DNA of 36,955 bases, taken from the NCBI GenBank assembly GCA_949298535.1, contig CASFXA010000130.1, forward strand, positions 1-36,955, read 5' to 3'. The notes below the pieces were generated by a model. The model saw only the letters and a program-made list of their open reading frames with translations. It was not told the origin of the DNA and made no database searches. Shown here piece after piece: positions 1 through 7,883 of this stretch (position 1 is its first letter; the number at the start of each line of letters is the position of its first letter). This stretch comes from an uncultured Oscillospiraceae bacterium. GTDB lineage: Bacteria; Bacillota; Clostridia; Oscillospirales; Ruminococcaceae. A program made the translations under genes and the position numbers.

Positions 1-226
1 TTTCGCCCTGGGGACCTGCGGGACCTTGGGGGCCGGTTTCACCCTGAGGACCTGCGGGGCCGTGGGGGCCGGTTTCGCCCTGGGGACCTGCGGGGCCTTG
101 GGGGCCGGTTTCGCCCTGGGGACCTGCGGGGCCCTGGGGGCCGGTTTCACCCTGAGGACCTGCGGGACCCTGGGGACCGGTTTCACCCTGAGGTCCAGCG
201 GGGCCCTGGGGACCGGTTTCGCCGAT
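1..226 (-). repeat. 36-bp tandem repeat encoding [12 protein letters not shown]
   Basis: On the plus strand the marker TTTCRCCCTG recurs at 1, 37, 73, 109, 145 and 181, and a diverged copy starts at 217. The period is exactly 36 bases, or 12 codons. Copies differ at only a few, mostly synonymous positions, which suggests recent expansion by slippage or recombination. The array continues beyond the left edge, so its copy number is unknown. Confidence 0.9.
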
Positions 227-334
227 TGGCCCCTGGGGACCCATCGGACCACAAGGACCCGGTCTGCCCTGTGGGCCCATCGGGCCTTGGGGACCCGGGC
301 AGCAACAACAACGATTACGATAGGAATCGATCAT
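1..334 (-). CDS. Collagen-like Gly-X-Y repeat protein (3' end outside window)
   Basis: Read on the minus strand, an ATG at 334-332 follows a very strong ribosome binding site (AGGAGGTGAT, about 345-354). The protein begins [20 protein letters not shown] and then continues without interruption as collagen triplets, mostly the 12-residue unit [12 protein letters not shown], to the window edge. The four-cysteine cluster at residues 9-12 could cross-link chains. No signal peptide is seen. Short polar N-termini followed by collagen triplets are known from exosporium and spore-surface filament proteins of Bacillus and Clostridia, so a spore-surface role is plausible but is inference; the C-terminal domain that would decide it lies off the window. 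The upstream 335-584 is AT-rich and noncoding, and I could not identify a convincing promoter there. Only a weak CATAACAT, reminiscent of a mother-cell sigma -10, is visible near 369-377. Confidence 0.85.
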   Translation of the reverse strand, partial: MIDSYRNRCCCCPGPQGPMGPQGRPGPCGPMGPQGPIGETGPQGPAGPQGETGPQGPAGPQGETGPQGPAGPQGETGPQGPAGPQGETGPHGPAGPQGETGPQGPAGPQGE

Positions 335-584
335 GTTTTCAATCACCTCCTGAGGTTGGTGCAATACCATGTTATGCCGCAGGAGAGAAAACGGAGACGC
401 AGGCAAAAAATTCCCCCTGTCATAGCCGTGGAAAAGAGCGCATTTGGGTCATCTATCCCCTTTCTTTTCTTCTTTTTGTGTTTGCAGGAAAGGAAAAAAA
501 TTTTTTCTCCCCATGCCCTTTTCCCCGGATTATTACTATATTTAATTTTTTATCATAAATATACTGATAGTATTATTTAGGCGT

Positions 585-613
585 AAAAAAGCGGGAGCCC
601 TTAGCAGGCTCCC
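585..613 (-). terminator. Intrinsic terminator of the sigma-54-like gene
   Basis: A 7-bp stem (593-599 with 607-613, GGGAGCC/GGCTCCC) with a 7-base loop is followed on the minus strand by a run of six T (585-590). It starts 15 bases after the stop codon of the sigma-54-like gene, so the short C-terminus of that protein is followed at once by transcription termination. Confidence 0.85.
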
Positions 614-628
614 ACAAAAATCGCTTCT

Positions 629-1666
629 TTATTTTTCTTCCGGGGAGGAAAGAAAGAGAGACCCCAGGGAAACGGAACCCTTGGAGTATTGCAGATATTT
701 TCCACTCACCGCCAACCGGATCGTTTCCTCTTCCAATCCCAGCGCCCTGGCCGCATCCTTGGGCGTCAGCGGCCTCAATGGCTGGCCATGGAACAAAAAT
801 TCCTGCTGCTGTGCCACCATCCACTGCGCCACCTGGGTCAAAAGTTCCCGGCGCTGCTGGAGCAGTCCGATCAATTGCCGTCCCGCTGCAATCTCCCGCT
901 CCAAATATTCCCGGGTGAGCTGATCCACCAGTTCCAAGCGCTCCAGATAATAATGATTGATTGCCAGGCGCGGACCTGCCACCACCGATACCTTGAGGCT
1001 GCCTTCCCATAACCCCGCTTTAACATCCGGGAGAACGGCAGGCTGGGGGCTGGAATAGTTGCTGCCTGGCTTGGGGTTGAGGGAGCGAATCTCCTCCAGG
1101 GCCTGACGAACCTGCTCCACCGAGCTGCCTGTATCCTCCCCGATCCATTCCAGCTCTCCCCGGGCCAGCGGCTCCAAAAAGCGCTCCACAATGGTGATGG
1201 ACAGGGGCATACAGCTTTCTTTCCGCCGCAGCTGAATCAGCAGACACTCCTGGAGATTCCGGGCGCAGACCCCAGGGGGATCAAAGCTCTGTAAAACCTC
1301 TATTGTCTGCTCCACCTGCGCCTGGGAAAGGCCGGTTTCCTCCGCCAGTTCCCCGGTGGAACGTTTGAGGTAGCCCTTGCGATCCAAACAACCGATGATA
1401 TATTCCGCTACCGGCAGCAGCACCTTTTTTTCCGTCGTCATCAACTGGAACATCAGCACATCCCGCAGGGTGGGGTTGGCTGCAATATTTCTTCCATAAG
1501 GGGACAGCGGGCGATCCCCAGGAATGGGATCCTCCTCCTTGGGCGCAAAATGTTCATCCGCTTCCAGTACAGGATTGTTCTCCAACGCCTGGGCTACATA
1601 TTCCTCCAACTGGAAGGAGGTCATAGGCAGCAATTTTTTCATCGATTCGTTTTCCAGATGGGACAT
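629..1666 (-). CDS. rpoN: Sigma-54 (RpoN)-like protein lacking the RpoN box
   Basis: This 345-residue protein is clearly homologous to RNA polymerase sigma-54. Residues 3-36 match the end of region I (LLPMTSFQLEEYVAQALENN, then PVLE). Residues 66-240 carry the core-binding domain, with SFDPPGVCARNLQECLLIQL at 127-146 and LNPKPGSNY at 196-204. Residues 270-340 carry the helix-turn-helix block (LTPKDAARALGLEEETI, then SGKYLQ). It then stops at residue 345. Family members usually run to about 430-480 residues and end in the RpoN box (consensus ARRTVAKYRE), which reads the -24 element; that part is absent, and neither other frame downstream encodes it. I chose the ATG at 1666 because GGAGG lies 7 bases upstream; an upstream ATG at 1735 in the same frame has a poor site and would leave a leader of about 13 bases. 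It may be a shortened lineage-specific sigma factor, a regulator, or a decaying gene. No sigma-54 activator (AAA+) is in the window. Confidence 0.8.
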   Translation of the reverse strand: MSHLENESMKKLLPMTSFQLEEYVAQALENNPVLEADEHFAPKEEDPIPGDRPLSPYGRNIAANPTLRDVLMFQLMTTEKKVLLPVAEYIIGCLDRKGYLKRSTGELAEETGLSQAQVEQTIEVLQSFDPPGVCARNLQECLLIQLRRKESCMPLSITIVERFLEPLARGELEWIGEDTGSSVEQVRQALEEIRSLNPKPGSNYSSPQPAVLPDVKAGLWEGSLKVSVVAGPRLAINHYYLERLELVDQLTREYLEREIAAGRQLIGLLQQRRELLTQVAQWMVAQQQEFLFHGQPLRPLTPKDAARALGLEEETIRLAVSGKYLQYSKGSVSLGSLFLSSPEEK

Positions 1667-1754
1667 CAGACTTCCTCCGTATCGTTGCAGAATCAGAAAT
1701 TTAACCATCAGATAAAATCCACAAAAACATTTCACATCTCTGTCCTATAAATGT

Positions 1755-1783
1755 ATTATAGTATAAATTTCCTTGCTGCACAA
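1755..1783 (-). promoter_or_regulatory. Sigma-A promoter for the sigma-54-like gene
   Basis: On the minus strand TTGTGC (1783-1778), a 17-base spacer and a perfect TATAAT (1760-1755) lie about 90 bases ahead of the chosen ATG. The start of transcription would be near 1748, giving a leader of about 80 bases. Confidence 0.65.
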
Positions 1784-1816
1784 CCCCTTTTCCCCTCTGA
1801 TGGGAAGAAATGGATT

Positions 1817-3073
1817 TTACTCCTCCGGCCCCTCCTCCAGCAGCTCCCGGGCAGCTTCAAGCTCCAGGGCGGTCACCTGCTGAAGTTTTTTCTGGATAAC
1901 CCTGGTGCGCACTCCCACCAGACGATCCAGCTCCTGCTCCGCCTGCTCCAACCGGCTTCGGGTATTTTGCAGCACCGCCCCAAACCGGTCAAACTCCGTC
2001 TTCACCGCCCCCAGTACCTGCCATACTTCCCCGCTGCGCTGCTGGATAGCAAAGGTGCGGAAGCCCATCTGCAAGGCGTTGAGAAGAGCGGCCATGGTGC
2101 TTGGACCCGCTACATTTACCCGATAGTCCCGCTGCAGCTGCTCCACCATCCCACGGCCCACCACCTCTGCGTACAGCCCTTCAAAGGGAAGGAACATGAT
2201 GGCAAAGTCGGTGGTATAGGGAGGATCAATATACTTGTCCCTGATGTCCTTGGCAAAGGCGCGGATCCGGCTTTGCAGCACCGACGCCGCCTGCTGCACC
2301 GCCTCCGGGGATCCGCTCTCCGCAGCATCCCGTAAATCGTGGTAAGCATCAGCGGGAAATTTTGAATCAATGGGCAGCCAGACAGGATCCCCATCCTGTA
2401 CCGGCAGACGAACGGCGAACTCCACCACCGCCCTGCTTCCCCGCTTTGTGGCCACATTGGTTCCATACTGCTCCGGCGCCAGAATTTCGGAGAGAATCGC
2501 CCCCAGCTGAACCTCTCCCAGGATCCCCCGGGTTTTCACATTGGACAGAACCTTCTTCAGATCCCCCACTCCCACAGCCAAAGTGCGCATCTCCCCCAAG
2601 CCGCTGTAAACCTGTTCCAGCCGCTCATTTACCAGCTGGAAGGACTGGGTCATGCGGTCATCCAGGGTCTTTTGCAGCTTTTGTTCCACAATGGCCCGGA
2701 TCTCCTCCAGCTGCTGGGTATTATCCTGGCGGATGAGCTGGAGCCGCTTTTCCACCGTCAGGCGAATATTTTCCAGCTTTTGCTCATTTTCCATGGCGTA
2801 GCTCTGGAAACGTCGTTCCAGCTGGGCCATCTGCACCGCGGATTGACGGCTAACCGCATCCATCGCCCCCCTGGTGGCCTCGCTCAGCTCCTGGCGCTGG
2901 CCCCGCTGCCCTTCTGTCAGCTCCCGGCGCAATTCCTCGCATTTATTCAGCACATCCCGATTGCTCAGAGCGCTGACGCGGCTGCTTAACATCACCACCA
3001 GCGCCAGCAACGCCAACGTCAGCAGCACCAAAATTCCTACTGCAATCAGCAGAATTTGTTCCATCATTTCCAT
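1817..3073 (-). CDS. rmuC: DNA recombination protein RmuC
   Basis: The protein has 418 residues. Residues 5-30 form one N-terminal membrane helix (ILLIAVGILVLLTLALLALV), residues 40-140 are a long charged coiled coil, and residues 150-400 are the RmuC domain. Its hallmarks are present: SNVKTRGILGEVQLGAILSE, LPIDSKFP, YIDPPYTTDFAIMFLPFEGL, and the AGPSTMAALLNALQMGFRTF block. RmuC proteins limit inversions between short inverted repeats, and the nuclease-like fold is inferred from family knowledge. The frame is open far upstream (to 3859), but that part overlaps the divergent CDF gene and has no coding character; the ATG at 3073, after the sequence GGGTGG, begins the membrane helix. The gene is single in its transcript and is divergent from the CDF exporter. 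Confidence 0.9.
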   Translation of the reverse strand: MEMMEQILLIAVGILVLLTLALLALVVMLSSRVSALSNRDVLNKCEELRRELTEGQRGQRQELSEATRGAMDAVSRQSAVQMAQLERRFQSYAMENEQKLENIRLTVEKRLQLIRQDNTQQLEEIRAIVEQKLQKTLDDRMTQSFQLVNERLEQVYSGLGEMRTLAVGVGDLKKVLSNVKTRGILGEVQLGAILSEILAPEQYGTNVATKRGSRAVVEFAVRLPVQDGDPVWLPIDSKFPADAYHDLRDAAESGSPEAVQQAASVLQSRIRAFAKDIRDKYIDPPYTTDFAIMFLPFEGLYAEVVGRGMVEQLQRDYRVNVAGPSTMAALLNALQMGFRTFAIQQRSGEVWQVLGAVKTEFDRFGAVLQNTRSRLEQAEQELDRLVGVRTRVIQKKLQQVTALELEAARELLEEGPEE

Positions 3074-3133
3074 TGCTATCCACCCTTTTCGTTTCCTTTT
3101 CCCGGCGCAGAAAAGACGGTTTTTATCCAGGAC

Positions 3134-3163
3134 AGTATAGCACATTTGTTCTTGATCCCGCAA
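3134..3163 (-). promoter_or_regulatory. Promoter of rmuC
   Basis: On the minus strand TTGCGG (3163-3158), an 18-base spacer and TATACT (3139-3134) precede rmuC by about 60 bases. Confidence 0.55.
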
Positions 3164-3323
3164 CCAACCCCCCGGAAAAAAACGCGCCCTCCTCTTTTTC
3201 AGCCTTTCCGGGAGCCGGACTTCTTCCCGATTCCCAGAGAAAAAACCAATTCCCCATGAGGTTTTGGGGACAGGCAAAATGGCCAGCAGGACACATTCGC
3301 TGACGGATCTTTTCAAGAAAACA

Positions 3324-3352
3324 TTGCAAGGAACCGGTAAAAAAGCTATAAT
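3324..3352 (+). promoter_or_regulatory. Promoter of the CDF exporter gene
   Basis: TTGCAA (3324-3329), a 17-base spacer and TATAAT (3347-3352) form a good sigma-A promoter. Transcription would begin near 3359, leaving a leader of about 130 bases before the ATG at 3488. Confidence 0.7.
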
Positions 3353-3358
3353 ATATAG

Positions 3359-3487
3359 AATTGCTGAAAGGGATGTTTCAGGGCGGGCAAGCGCGAAGGA
3401 AATCCCGGTGAAAAGGATGAACCGTACCATAATCACGGCTGAAGCCTTGTTTTCACCATGGCCCTGGACTCCAGGAGGGATCGACAG
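3359..3487 (+). promoter_or_regulatory. Long structured leader of the CDF gene
   Basis: The leader holds a hairpin at 3364-3381 (CTGAAA/TTTCAG) and a short hairpin at 3463-3475 (CCTGG, loop ACT, CCAGG). The 3' arm of the second overlaps the ribosome binding site AGGAGGG (3473-3479). This could hide the site, but the stem is only five base pairs. I could not match the leader to the yybP-ykoY, NiCo or other metal riboswitch consensus by eye, so a regulatory role is speculative. Confidence 0.3.
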
Positions 3488-4684
3488 ATGACAGATTTTT
3501 TGGTGCGGACGTTTGTCCGGGATCACGATCAGGTTACCAACACCAGCGTTCGGGAACGATATGGCAGGCTGGGCAGCACAGTGGGGATTTTGGTCAATCT
3601 TCTGCTGTTTGCCGGAAAATTTATCACCGGCACCATCTTCGGGAGTGTGTCCATCACCGCCGACGGCGTCAACAATCTCTCCGACGCCGGCTCCTCCGTT
3701 ATCTCTCTGCTCAGCTTTCGTCTGGCTTCCAGGCCGGCGGACCGGGAGCATCCTTTCGGCCACGCCAGAATTGAGTATATCTCCTCTCTGGTGGTGGCGC
3801 TGCTGATTTTGATGCTGGGTTTTGAACTGGGCAAATCGTCGGTGGAAAAAATTCTCCATCCGGAGATGGTGGAATTTAACCTGCTGATGGCAGTGGTGCT
3901 GGTCTGTTCCATTCTGCTGAAGCTGTGGTTATATTTGTTCAACCGCAATCTGGGACGACGGATCAATTCCTCCATGATGGCCGCCACCGCTGCCGACAGC
4001 CTCTCCGACGTGATGGCAACCTCGGCGGTGCTGCTGTCTGTGATTCTCAGCCCCCTCATCGGCTATCCCCTGGACGGTTGGATGGGCCTTGTGGTGGCGG
4101 TATTTATCCTCCGCTCCGGCTATGGCATCATCCGGGAAGCCCTGGATAAGCTGCTGGGGGACGCTCCCACCGAGCAGCTGGTGGATGATATTGAATCCTT
4201 CGTTTCCAATCACCAGGGCGTCCTGGGGGTCCACGATCTGATGGTCCACAGCTACGGCCCCAACCGCTGCTTTGCCTCGGTTCATGCGGAGGTTTCGGCC
4301 AATGAGGATATTCTCAAAAGCCACGACATGATTGACAACATCGAACGGGAAATCCAGGAGGAGATGGGGGTCCATCTGGTGATCCACCTGGATCCTGTGG
4401 TCACTGACGATCCGGAGGTCAATGGGCTTCGCCAGCAGGTAGCCCAATTGGTTCAAACCATCGATTCCAGCCTAACCATTCATGACTTCCGCCTGGTAAA
4501 GGGGGAAACCCACAGCAATCTGATTTTTGACATCACCGTTCCCTTTGATTGCCCCATCTCCAACTCCCAGCTGCTGGATCAGGTGGAGGCCGGCATCAAG
4601 GCCATGTCTCCCCATTATTACGCCGTGGTTACCCTGGATCGCTCCTACACCTCCGCTACTGCCGGAAAGGCGAAAATGGATTGA
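3488..4684 (+). CDS. Cation diffusion facilitator family metal exporter, manganese-type motifs
   Basis: The protein has 398 residues with six predicted membrane helices in the first 210. Helix 2 contains ADGVNNLSDAG, giving an N62-xxx-D66 pair, and is followed by HPFGHARIEY. Helix 5 contains AADSLSDVM, giving D172-xxx-D176. Zinc and iron/zinc members usually carry histidine in helix 5, while Asn-Asp/Asp-Asp sites are associated with manganese exporters such as streptococcal MntE, so manganese is the likeliest substrate (inference). After the usual cytoplasmic domain (about 210-300) there is a second region of similar size (about 305-390), making it about 100 residues longer than FieF. The ATG at 3488 is chosen over 3458 because AGGAGGG lies 8 bases upstream. 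The gene is alone in its transcript, which ends at the hairpin at 4807. Confidence 0.9.
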   Translation: MTDFLVRTFVRDHDQVTNTSVRERYGRLGSTVGILVNLLLFAGKFITGTIFGSVSITADGVNNLSDAGSSVISLLSFRLASRPADREHPFGHARIEYISSLVVALLILMLGFELGKSSVEKILHPEMVEFNLLMAVVLVCSILLKLWLYLFNRNLGRRINSSMMAATAADSLSDVMATSAVLLSVILSPLIGYPLDGWMGLVVAVFILRSGYGIIREALDKLLGDAPTEQLVDDIESFVSNHQGVLGVHDLMVHSYGPNRCFASVHAEVSANEDILKSHDMIDNIEREIQEEMGVHLVIHLDPVVTDDPEVNGLRQQVAQLVQTIDSSLTIHDFRLVKGETHSNLIFDITVPFDCPISNSQLLDQVEAGIKAMSPHYYAVVTLDRSYTSATAGKAKMD

Positions 4685-4806
4685 GTCCGAAAGCCAGCGG
4701 GGCGGGCAAAAGGGAAAAACAGAGATTGCCACAAATGAAAACATCGGCAGCAGCTGTTTTCCCCCTCCGGCGCCTGGATTCCTTGTCCATCGGAAAAACA
4801 ATACAC

Positions 4807-4861
4807 AAAACCGGTTCCTTTTTGCCGCAATTTCAGCGGAAAAAGAACCGGTTTCTTTTTT
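4807..4861 (+). terminator. Terminator of the CDF gene
   Basis: A long hairpin pairs AAACCGGTTC with GAACCGGTTT and adds inner A/T and CCGC/GCGG pairs (4808-4854), followed by CTTTTTT. The opposite gene ends at 4960, so it could also slow transcription from that side, although the T run lies on the plus strand. Confidence 0.85.
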
Positions 4862-4959
4862 GCTATCCTGAATTCAATCTCATGCCCTTCCAGGGAGCAG
4901 CACATCCTCCTCCCCATGGGGAAAGGCTGCGACAGGCTGACCAGGCAGGGTTCCTCCTT

Positions 4960-5640
4960 TTACAGCCCCAACAGCCGAGACAGCTCCTCATAGCTGTGGA
5001 CAACATAGTCTGGCCGGACCTCTCCCGATTCCATTTGACGGGGATTGTACCAGCAGGCCCTGATTCCCACTCCCTGAGCCCCGGCGATGTCCGCTCTCAG
5101 GGAATCCCCCACCATCAGGGATTCTTCCGGCTTTGCTCCGGCGTCCCCCAGCATCCGATGAAAAAAATCCGGATGGGGCTTTTCGCATCCCAGGTCTTCA
5201 GAAACATAGACGTTACGAAATACATTGGCCAGGGGGGAGCGGGAAAGACGTCCCCGCTGTACGGCTGCGATCCCGTTGGTGGCCAGATAAAGGGCATATT
5301 TTTCAGCGGCGGCCCGGCAAAATTCCTCCGCTCCCGGGAACAAAAAGGCCATCTCTCCCAAATAGCGGGTATATCCATCGCTGAGGGCCTCCAGGTCCGC
5401 GGAAAAACCTGTGGCCTCCAGCCAGAGGCGAAACCGCTCCCGGCGCAAAGCCGTCTTGGTGATGCCTCCCTGCTCCAGCAGCGCCCACATCCGGGCATTG
5501 ATGGCGCTGTACAGGCGATACAGCTCCCGGTCATGGGGCAGGGAGAGTTCCAGACAAACAGCGGTGAAGGCGGCCTGTTCCGCCCGTTCAAAATCAAACA
5601 GGGTTTGATCTGCGTCCAAAAACAAATGCTTCAGCTGCAT
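4960..5640 (-). CDS. yjjG: YjjG-type HAD-superfamily nucleotidase
   Basis: The protein has 226 residues. All four HAD motifs are present: DADQT near residue 10 (nucleophile and acid/base aspartates), the LATNG threonine of motif II, the GCEKPHPDFF lysine of motif III, and GDSLRADIAGA of motif IV. The layout, the C1-type helical cap (about residues 18-85) and the match FLDADQTLFDF fit the YjjG branch, which dephosphorylates noncanonical pyrimidine nucleoside monophosphates. The ATG at 5640 is preferred because AAGGAG lies about 10 bases upstream; an ATG 36 bases earlier in frame lacks a site. It is monocistronic and divergent from the gntR operon. A general sugar- or nucleotide-phosphate phosphatase cannot be excluded from sequence. 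Confidence 0.85.
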   Translation of the reverse strand: MQLKHLFLDADQTLFDFERAEQAAFTAVCLELSLPHDRELYRLYSAINARMWALLEQGGITKTALRRERFRLWLEATGFSADLEALSDGYTRYLGEMAFLFPGAEEFCRAAAEKYALYLATNGIAAVQRGRLSRSPLANVFRNVYVSEDLGCEKPHPDFFHRMLGDAGAKPEESLMVGDSLRADIAGAQGVGIRACWYNPRQMESGEVRPDYVVHSYEELSRLLGL

Positions 5641-5875
5641 CTGCTCTTCGCTCCTTTCATCCTCAAGGCGCCACAAAACACTGGAGCCACTTTTTCAATC
5701 ATCCTCAGCTTTTCCCCGGCAGTTCCGGGCTTACAGAGAAAAAATTTTTATTTTCCGAAGGGTCAAGAATTTCCCTTTTCTCTTCGTTATATGTATCAAG
5801 ACTCCGCTGCGCCCTTCCAGTATAACACACTCTCTCCCCTTTTTCCATGGACGGTATTTCAAGGTTTTCAGGGGG

Positions 5876-5926
5876 TTGACAAAACTTTGTCACTGATGTA
5901 TTATTGTATTAGTTTCATAATACAAT
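5876..5926 (+). promoter_or_regulatory. Promoter and palindromic operator of the gntR-ABC operon
   Basis: TTGACA (5876-5881), a 17-base spacer and TATTAT (5899-5904) form a strong promoter. Directly over the -10 and start site lies a perfect palindrome, ATTGTATTA-N6-TAATACAAT (5903-5926, 9-bp arms). Binding there would block RNA polymerase. YtrA-family regulators typically bind such palindromes at their own promoter, so this is the probable autoregulatory operator. Confidence 0.8.
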
Positions 5927-5944
5927 CAGAAAGGAGTTCATGTC

Positions 5945-6319
5945 ATGCGATGGCAGATACAGGGTGACAGACCCATCTATATTCAGTTGCTGGAGCAGAT
6001 CAAACTGGGAATCGTCTCCGGCGCCCTTCCCGCCGGAAGCCGGCTTCCCTCGGTGCGGGATCTGGCGGCGGAGGCCAAGGTCAATCCCAACACCATGCAG
6101 AAAGCCCTGGATGAGCTGGGACGGGAGGGACTGGTTTTTTCCCAGCGCACCAGCGGACGCTTCATTACGGAGGATCAGGCTTTGTTGGAACAGTTGAAAA
6201 AAGAATTGGTCGCCCAACATCTGGAACAATTTCTGGGACAGATGCGTTCTATTGGCCTGACCCGGGACGAGGTTTTGGCTATCATCAAGGACAAATTAAA
6301 CGAGGAGGAACATCCATGA
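5945..6319 (+). CDS. GntR-family transcriptional regulator, YtrA subfamily
   Basis: The protein has 124 residues. The winged helix covers residues 10-75 (DRPIYIQLLEQIK, RLPSVRDLAAEAKVNPNTMQ, GLVFSQRTSGRF). Only a short helical tail follows, with no large effector domain, which defines the YtrA subfamily. AAGGAG at 5931-5936 sits 8 bases before the ATG at 5945. Its stop overlaps the start of the ABC ATPase gene (ATGA), so the two are translationally coupled. YtrA-type regulators usually repress adjacent ABC exporters that respond to cell-wall antibiotics or other stresses; the inducer here is unknown. Confidence 0.92.
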   Translation: MRWQIQGDRPIYIQLLEQIKLGIVSGALPAGSRLPSVRDLAAEAKVNPNTMQKALDELGREGLVFSQRTSGRFITEDQALLEQLKKELVAQHLEQFLGQMRSIGLTRDEVLAIIKDKLNEEEHP

Positions 6320-7029
6320 CCAACGATAACCGGTTTCCCCTGCTGGAGATCCGGAATCTGACCAAGATTTACAGCAATATTCAGGCCCTCAACGACGTTT
6401 CCCTCACCCTGGACCGGGGGCGGATCGTGGGGCTGTTGGGACCCAACGGCAGCGGCAAAACCACCCTCATCAAGCTCATTGCCGGACTGCTCACCCCCAC
6501 CCACGGGGACATCTTCATAAACGGCTATCGCCCCGGCAGAGAGAGCAAAGCGTTGGTTTCCTACCTGCCGGACCGCACCTATCTCAACGACTGGATGCGG
6601 GTGATGGACATCATCGCCTTTTTTGCCGACTTTTACCCCGATTTCAGCTCCGGCAAGGCTTATGATATGCTTTCCCGGCTGCAAATCGACCCTCAGGCCC
6701 GTCTGAAGCATCTCTCCAAGGGCACCAAGGAAAAGGTGCAGCTGATTCTGGTCATGAGCCGCCAGGCTCAGCTGTATCTGCTGGACGAGCCTATCGGCGG
6801 CGTGGATCCCGCAGCCCGGGATTATATTCTCAGCACCATTATCGGCAACTACAATCCTGATGCCACTGTTATCATTTCCACCCACCTCATCAGCGACGTG
6901 GAGCGGGTGCTGGATGATGTGGTGTTCCTTGCCTATGGCAGAGTGGCGATGGTCTCCTCGGTGGACGACATCCGGGAAAAGCAGGGCAAATCGGTGGACG
7001 AACTGTTCCGGGAGGTATACAGATGCTGA
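6316..7029 (+). CDS. ABC transporter ATP-binding protein
   Basis: The protein has 237 residues and is a single nucleotide-binding domain. It has Walker A GPNGSGKTT (42-50), a degenerate signature LSKGT (133-137), Walker B LYLLDE (153-158) and the switch histidine in IISTHL (H190). The signature LSKGTKEK rather than LSGGQ is typical of the YtrB/EcsA-like exporter ATPases found beside YtrA regulators. Its start overlaps gntR and its end overlaps the permease gene by 7 bases, so the three form one unit. The substrate cannot be read from the sequence; export of a peptide or envelope-active compound is the usual guess for this arrangement. Confidence 0.93.
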   Translation: MTNDNRFPLLEIRNLTKIYSNIQALNDVSLTLDRGRIVGLLGPNGSGKTTLIKLIAGLLTPTHGDIFINGYRPGRESKALVSYLPDRTYLNDWMRVMDIIAFFADFYPDFSSGKAYDMLSRLQIDPQARLKHLSKGTKEKVQLILVMSRQAQLYLLDEPIGGVDPAARDYILSTIIGNYNPDATVIISTHLISDVERVLDDVVFLAYGRVAMVSSVDDIREKQGKSVDELFREVYRC

Positions 7030-7847
7030 GTAAACTGATAAAATACGAATTTAAATCCACAGCACGGATTTTTATTCCCCTGTATGTGGTGCTGCTGGTA
7101 TTCTCCCTGGTGGGAAGGCTTTCTTTGAGCAAAATGATGGACGGCGCTCCCATCAATCCCTCCTTCATCGCCTTTTACGACTTGTTGGTGGGCGTGGTGA
7201 TGGTGGGCTATGTGCTGGTCATCTTCAGCGTCATTATCATCGGTCTGGTGGTCATCGTCCAGCGATTTTACAAAAATCTCACTGGTCGGGAAGGTTATCT
7301 GATGCACACCTTGCCAGTGCCCACCCATCACCTTATCCTTTCCAAATTGCTGGTGGCCGCCTCCTGGCAGCTGGTGGGCTGGGTGATGATGTTCCTGTCA
7401 GTCATGCTGGTGGTCTATCAGGGAGAGACCGCCCGCTCCCTTCAGGAGTTCTTTCAGGAGGCGAGCAACCCCATCGTCTTCGTTTTCCGGGAACTGGGAG
7501 TGGATCCCACCGGGTTTTCTCTGATGATGGCGCTTTCCATGGTGATCTCCGCCTTTGACGGACCGCTGATGATCTATGCCGCCATCGCTTTGGGGCAGCT
7601 GTTTAAGAAGCATCGGATTGTGGGAGCTGTTGGCGCTTATATCGCCCTGGCCATGATTGCCAACACCATCTCCAGCGCCCTGACCACCGGTTTCAATCTC
7701 ACCGGAACCAACCTGTCCTCCTCCGAGGAAATGGGATTTTTCCTCAACGGCATCATGCTCCTCTCCCTGGTGCTCCAGCTGCTGATGAGCATCGGCTATT
7801 TCTTCCTGACCAATTACATCCTCTCCAGCCACCTGAACCTGGAATAA
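7023..7847 (+). CDS. ABC transporter permease
   Basis: The protein has 274 residues and about six hydrophobic segments: residues 15-35, 50-80 (DLLVGVVMVGYVLVIFSVII), 105-135, 175-200, 205-230 and 245-268. The second loop contains a polar stretch (YKNLTGREGYLMHTLPVPTH) often seen in ABC-2 type permeases of this group. It overlaps the ATPase gene and is the last gene of the gntR operon. Beyond it, a GC-rich stretch (TGCCC...GGGCA, about 7852-7871) could act as a weak terminator before the valS promoter. It is probably the membrane half of a homodimeric exporter with the upstream ATPase. Confidence 0.88.
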   Translation: MLSKLIKYEFKSTARIFIPLYVVLLVFSLVGRLSLSKMMDGAPINPSFIAFYDLLVGVVMVGYVLVIFSVIIIGLVVIVQRFYKNLTGREGYLMHTLPVPTHHLILSKLLVAASWQLVGWVMMFLSVMLVVYQGETARSLQEFFQEASNPIVFVFRELGVDPTGFSLMMALSMVISAFDGPLMIYAAIALGQLFKKHRIVGAVGAYIALAMIANTISSALTTGFNLTGTNLSSSEEMGFFLNGIMLLSLVLQLLMSIGYFFLTNYILSSHLNLE

Positions 7848-7883
7848 AGTGCCCCGCCCTCCCCGGGCAGCTCCAAGTTTTTC

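Noticed and set aside
1-226. CRISPR array from the regular 36-bp spacing
   Set aside because: The units are contiguous, without spacers, and code for collagen triplets in one frame.
3359-3487. yybP-ykoY manganese or NiCo riboswitch
   Set aside because: The conserved cores of these classes could not be found by eye, so only an unclassified leader is reported.
3074-3859. N-terminal extension of the rmuC frame
   Set aside because: It overlaps the divergent CDF gene and the rmuC promoter; the real start at 3073 opens the membrane helix.
4549-5967. 472-codon plus-strand frame
   Set aside because: It runs through the end of the CDF gene, a terminator and antisense to yjjG, with no coherent domain.
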